A stretch of 19,779 nt of DNA from Chrysomallon squamiferum (taxonomy: Eukaryota > Mollusca > Gastropoda > Neomphalida > Peltospiridae): contig CM022675.1 in NCBI GenBank assembly GCA_012295275.1, positions 4,933,478 through 4,953,256 on the forward strand, in the 5' to 3' direction. Positions 16,891-19,779 of this stretch are shown one piece after another; positions within the stretch are counted from its first letter, which is position 1; each line of letters begins with the position of its first letter. The notes under the pieces were generated by a model. The model did no database searches and was not told the DNA's origin. It saw only the letters and a program-made list of their open reading frames with translations. Both the position numbers and the translations under genes were made by a program.

Positions 16891-17412
16891 CTGAAAATAG
16901 TTAACACTGATTTTAATCTAAGTACAATTAACTATGTAAATGTTTTTATTCATCTGTCTGTTTGTTTGTTATTATTTATTTCCCTTACTACTGAAATAAT
17001 TTTATCAATTTTAATACAACTATAATTCATTACTAACCCCTTGTTCAAATTACATTATATTAAATAAATTACTGACAGTATTAAAATAAAATGAATCTGA
17101 TAAATTAAAAGAAATAATTGAAAAGCATACTGAAAATGAAAATATATTTAATTAATTTTAATAAGGTTAGTAGAATAAATCTAGAAAATTAACTCAAAGC
17201 TAGTAAAATAGGTTTTAAACAAAGCTAATAAATGAATACTTGCCATAAAATTAATAAAATAATTGTTTTGAATTAAGCTGTAAAAAAATCTAGAGATAAA
17301 AACTAATAAATTAAATCTAATAAACTGAAGTAAATAAATAAATAAATATAAACTAGTAAAATATATCTAGTAAATTAAATATACTCAAATAAATAGTAAA
17401 ATTAAAACTAAC

Positions 17413-17533
17413 CTGACTTGTTTGATGAATGTTGTGTCTCAGTGGATTGGTTTGTTGGAATTATCTCCCCTGATTTTGTTGGTTCAGAAATAGTAGAAAA
17501 AGACGGATTGGAGAATAGTATGAAAGTTGATAA
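17413..17533 (-). pseudogene. Copy C exon 8 remnant (stalk)
   Basis: The last 121 nt of the stalk exon are aligned without gaps (FSNPSF, EPTKSGEIIPT) up to a good donor. The first 89 nt seen in B have no counterpart: they are replaced by AT-rich DNA and an (ATT)n microsatellite. An in-frame TAA sits at 17542-17540, and no AG upstream gives the right phase, so the exon is probably no longer used. Confidence 0.7.
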
Positions 17534-17550
17534 CCTTTTTTATTTTCTAA

Positions 17551-17551
17551 C

Positions 17552-17611
<60 letters not shown>

Positions 17612-17613
17612 TA
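17551..17613. repeat. (ATT)n where the 5' half of copy C exon 8 should be
   Basis: About 20 ATT units directly upstream (in gene sense) of the truncated stalk exon. Confidence 0.95.
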
Positions 17614-17654
17614 TAGACAGATCATTCTGCAATTGATGTATCTGTTATTTTATG

Positions 17655-17655
<1 letters not shown>

Positions 17656-17749
<94 letters not shown>
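17656..17749. repeat. (CT)n in copy C intron 7
   Basis: About 47 units, in the same place as the (GA)n in B's intron 7 once strand is allowed for. Confidence 0.95.
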
Positions 17750-17751
<2 letters not shown>

Positions 17752-17897
17752 ATAGACACAACAAACAATAACCTTTTAAGAGTTTCCTTTCGTATTTTAT
17801 CCTGTTACAAACTGAAATATATACACACATACACACATACTTACATACATACAACAGTGCACATAGTTTTATTTGTTGTTATACAGGTTATACTCAC

Positions 17898-18038
17898 ACT
17901 TCTGACAAATTGTCTGAAATTTAGTTTGTCGAGAGTAATAATTATATAATTCCTCATCTGCACTATTAACGAGCCAAACCAGACGTTTAAGAAACTTCGT
18001 TTTACCAGAAACTAGTTTCTTGTACGACACTTCGCTAC
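17898..18038 (-). CDS. Copy C exon 7: second half of CTLD 2
   Basis: 141 nt between CAG acceptor and GTGAGT donor, ending QTICQK. The inner CTLD cysteines are missing, as in B. Confidence 0.8.
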
Positions 18039-18158
18039 CTGAAATGAAATACGTTTCTGTTTAGAGATTAATTGATATGAAGTAATAAATCTATAGAAAA
18101 AAACCACATTTGTGATGTTGAACTACTAATTAATTAAAGAAGAAAAACATCAAGCACA

Positions 18159-18200
<42 letters not shown>

Positions 18201-18201
18201 T
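18159..18201. repeat. (ATT)n in copy C intron 6
   Basis: About 14 units beside the exon 6 donor. On the gene's own strand it is (AAT)n, whereas B's tract in the same intron is ATT, so the tract is either separately gained or locally rearranged. Confidence 0.9.
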
Positions 18202-18228
18202 CAATAAGAAAATCATATTGAAACTTAC

Positions 18229-18453
18229 CGTCAATCCATCTCCATTCAACTTCTCTGTGAAGTCCAAGCCAATAGTGTCGCTGTTGTTTTTCTGACGTAG
18301 TCAGATATTTTTTCATTGCTGAGATTGTATTACTGGTTAGTTTAGACAGACGTCCACTACAGTATCTACTTGCCCTGTTCCAGTTACTCGTCCATGTTGG
18401 AAAGCATGTGCCGTCTTTGCAAAGGTAGAACCACTTATATTTTCTGTATTTTT
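18229..18453 (-). CDS. Copy C exon 6: first half of CTLD 2
   Basis: 225 nt from the TTTTAAG acceptor to the GTAAGT donor, with CKDGTC, SRYCSGRL, HYWLGLH and WRWIDG. This confirms the exon 6 boundaries in B. Confidence 0.8.
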
Positions 18454-18524
18454 CTTAAAAGTAGATAAAAAGCAACTGATGACAATCATATAAAATACTA
18501 CTATTAATACTACTTCGTCTTATC

Positions 18525-18710
18525 ATAACCGCTACTACTACTGCTACTACTTCTACTACTACTAATACTGCTGCTGCTACCAATACTACTACTGCTGCTG
18601 CTACTACTACTACTACTACTGCTACTACTACAACTACAACTGCTGCTACTGCTGCTACTACTACTACTACTACTACTACTACTCCTGCTAATACTAGTAC
18701 TGCTAGTAGT
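18525..18710. repeat. Imperfect (CTA/CTG)n in copy C intron 5
   Basis: On the gene strand this is an AGY triplet tract, about twice as long as its counterpart at 6392-6492. The poly-Ser frame across it is an artefact. Confidence 0.9.
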
Positions 18711-18741
18711 GATACTACTTGAAATTAATTTAAAAAATGAC

Positions 18742-18876
18742 CTAGACATAGAAGATATGCTCTGTAGCTGTCACAGTTTTGAAAACCAATTGTAAAATTG
18801 TCAGAATTGAGCTTGACGTAGCCGCAGCGCTTGATTCCGTCTGCGCTGTCGTCGATTGTAACTGAAGACAGAAGAT
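18742..18876 (-). CDS. Copy C exon 5: second half of CTLD 1
   Basis: 135 nt, phase 1 at both ends, with KRCGYVKL, QNCDSY and AYLLCL. It differs from B at only a few residues. Confidence 0.8.
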   Translation of the reverse strand: MFCLQLQSTTAQTESSAAATSSSILTILQLVFKTVTATEHIFYV

Positions 18877-19130
18877 CTGTAAAAATAATAATTCATACAT
18901 TGTTATATCTATAAATATATATCTGTGACCATGATCATCATCAGGGAAAATATAAAATAAAGGTTTGACCGACAGCCATCTTTAAACATTGATTCATTCA
19001 TCGATTGTTTCATTCTTTTGTTCATTCGGTTTTTCTTTCGATCATTCAAAATCTCAGACTTATACCTTCATCTACTGATGTTAATAAAATACTATAAAAA
19101 AGATAAATATTTTAAAGTTATTTGTGTCAC

Positions 19131-19260
19131 CTGTTCTATAAATAGAAACTGTATTTCGTCTTCCGCAGTATTCTTCATATGTCGCTGCACATCGAACTCG
19201 TTTTATAGTTGACTTCACAGGACTTGCTGTGTCAGAGATTTTACAGTAACACTGCTTTCC
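19131..19260 (-). CDS. Copy C exon 4: second half of WSC domain
   Basis: The acceptor TTTTGTAG and the 130-nt length are as in B. It reads GKQCYCKI, RVRCAATYEEYCGG and SIYRT, keeping all four cysteines of B's exon 4. Confidence 0.8.
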
Positions 19261-19411
19261 CTACAAAACACAAAATAAATAACAATAAGAACAAAAAATA
19301 ACCTAGAAAAATATGCAAATAAAGCTACAATTGTTGTAGTAATATGAACACAGCAACAACAACAGCAACAAAAACAACAACAACAACAACAATAATAATA
19401 ATAGCAATAAA

Positions 19412-19479
<68 letters not shown>

Positions 19480-19779
19480 AAGAAGAAGAAGAAGAAGAAG
19501 AAGAATAACAAGAACAATAACAATTCTCTGATTTAACAACAAAAAACTCTGAATTCAATGATTTCCCTCTTTTTAACAGATTTACAATTTAAAATACACA
19601 CTCATTATTTTACCAGAAAAAGAAAGATTTTGGTAGTAGTAGTGGTAGAAGTGGTAATAGTAGTAGTGGATGAAGTAGTGGTATTGGTTGCCGCATTGAC
19701 AGTTTAATAGTAGAAGTATACCTGTCTGTGTGTCCCATTTGTCTGTGTGTAATTCAGGTAACATAAATCAAGTATATAT
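19261..19779. other. Intron 3 of copy C and right edge
   Basis: Similar to B's intron 3 just upstream of exon 4, but much longer: it holds (AAC)n, (AAT)n and (AAG)n tracts (about 19370-19505) and a GTAGTA-rich stretch near 19630-19680. No sequence like B's exon 3 is found before the window ends. Confidence 0.6.
19370..19505. repeat. (AAC)n-(AAT)n-(AAG)n compound microsatellite
   Basis: Three adjoining triplet tracts in copy C intron 3; B has only short TTG/TTA runs at the same place (5735-5765). Confidence 0.95.

Larger units (their letters stand above)
15455..19260 (-). pseudogene. Copy C: CTLD/WSC receptor paralogue with disrupted stalk and tail (partial)
   Basis: Gene-order pieces on the - strand: exon 4 19260-19131, exon 5 18876-18742, exon 6 18453-18229, exon 7 18038-17898, exon 8 remnant 17533-17413, exon 9 16890-16815, exon 10 16327-15455. 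Exons 4, 5, 6, 7 and 9 match B in length (130, 135, 225, 141, 76 nt), phase and splice sites, with only scattered substitutions, so the ectodomain and transmembrane parts look intact. Exon 10 starts RTRRFCF but meets TAA at 16225-16227 after a net 25-nt loss relative to B, and a second TAA lies at 16190-16192. If exon 8 is skipped the frame still joins, and the gene could make a receptor with a 33-residue tail free of tyrosines. Exons 1-3 are not found up to the right edge. Confidence 0.75.

Noticed and set aside
18510-18749. Poly-Ser frame on the - strand
   Set aside because: It lies in intron 5 of copy C between conserved splice sites and is a triplet repeat.
19700-19765. Possible tiny exon on the - strand flanked by AG and GT (about 19729-19749)
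   Set aside because: It shares only a few starting bases with B's exon 3, lacks the WSC cysteines and is far too short.

Overview
This is an AT-rich eukaryotic (animal) window packed with microsatellites. Its only recognisable genes belong to one family: a multi-exon type I transmembrane receptor with C-type lectin-like domains (CTLD), a WSC domain and a tyrosine-motif cytoplasmic tail. Short introns, very dense (CT)n, (ATT)n and TATG/TACG repeats, and a locally multiplied lectin-type receptor would suit a mollusc or other lophotrochozoan, but the species is inference and no housekeeping gene is present to confirm it.

Layout: (1) 1279-1675, + strand: the last exon (tail) of a paralogue, copy A, whose other exons lie left of the window. 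(2) 1971-3246: three tandem units of about 410-450 bp, each carrying one (CT)n tract and one TGACGTCA palindrome. (3) 4422-9299, + strand: copy B, a complete 10-exon gene whose exon phases close exactly on a 646-residue protein: signal peptide, first CTLD with a WSC domain nested inside it, second CTLD, Ser/Thr-rich stalk, one transmembrane helix, and a tail with TSx(V/I)YxxL repeats. (4) 9300-10200: former coding sequence, now 3' flank because of frameshifts, followed by 3' flank shared with copy C. (5) 10200-12950: no recognisable gene. (6) 12958-14040: two minisatellites. (7) 13471-14579: a second copy (D) of B's 5' flank and intron 1, lacking exon 1, ending at a 200-N assembly gap (14580-14779). 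(8) 14780-19779, - strand: copy C. Exons 4-7 and 9 match B in length and phase, exon 8 is half lost, and exon 10 carries a frameshift and a nonsense codon. The rest of C's tail is nevertheless open for 244 codons and holds more tyrosine repeats than A or B. Exons 1-3 of C are not in the window.

Copy B reads as a cell-surface receptor: a lectin-type ectodomain that may bind a ligand (probably without Ca2+, since no EPN/QPD-type motif is seen), coupled to a tail with regularly spaced YxxL sites that could be phosphorylated and recruit SH2 proteins. An innate immune or recognition role is plausible but inferred. The most unusual feature is the WSC cassette, two exons with phase-1 boundaries, placed precisely in the phase-1 intron that splits the first CTLD.
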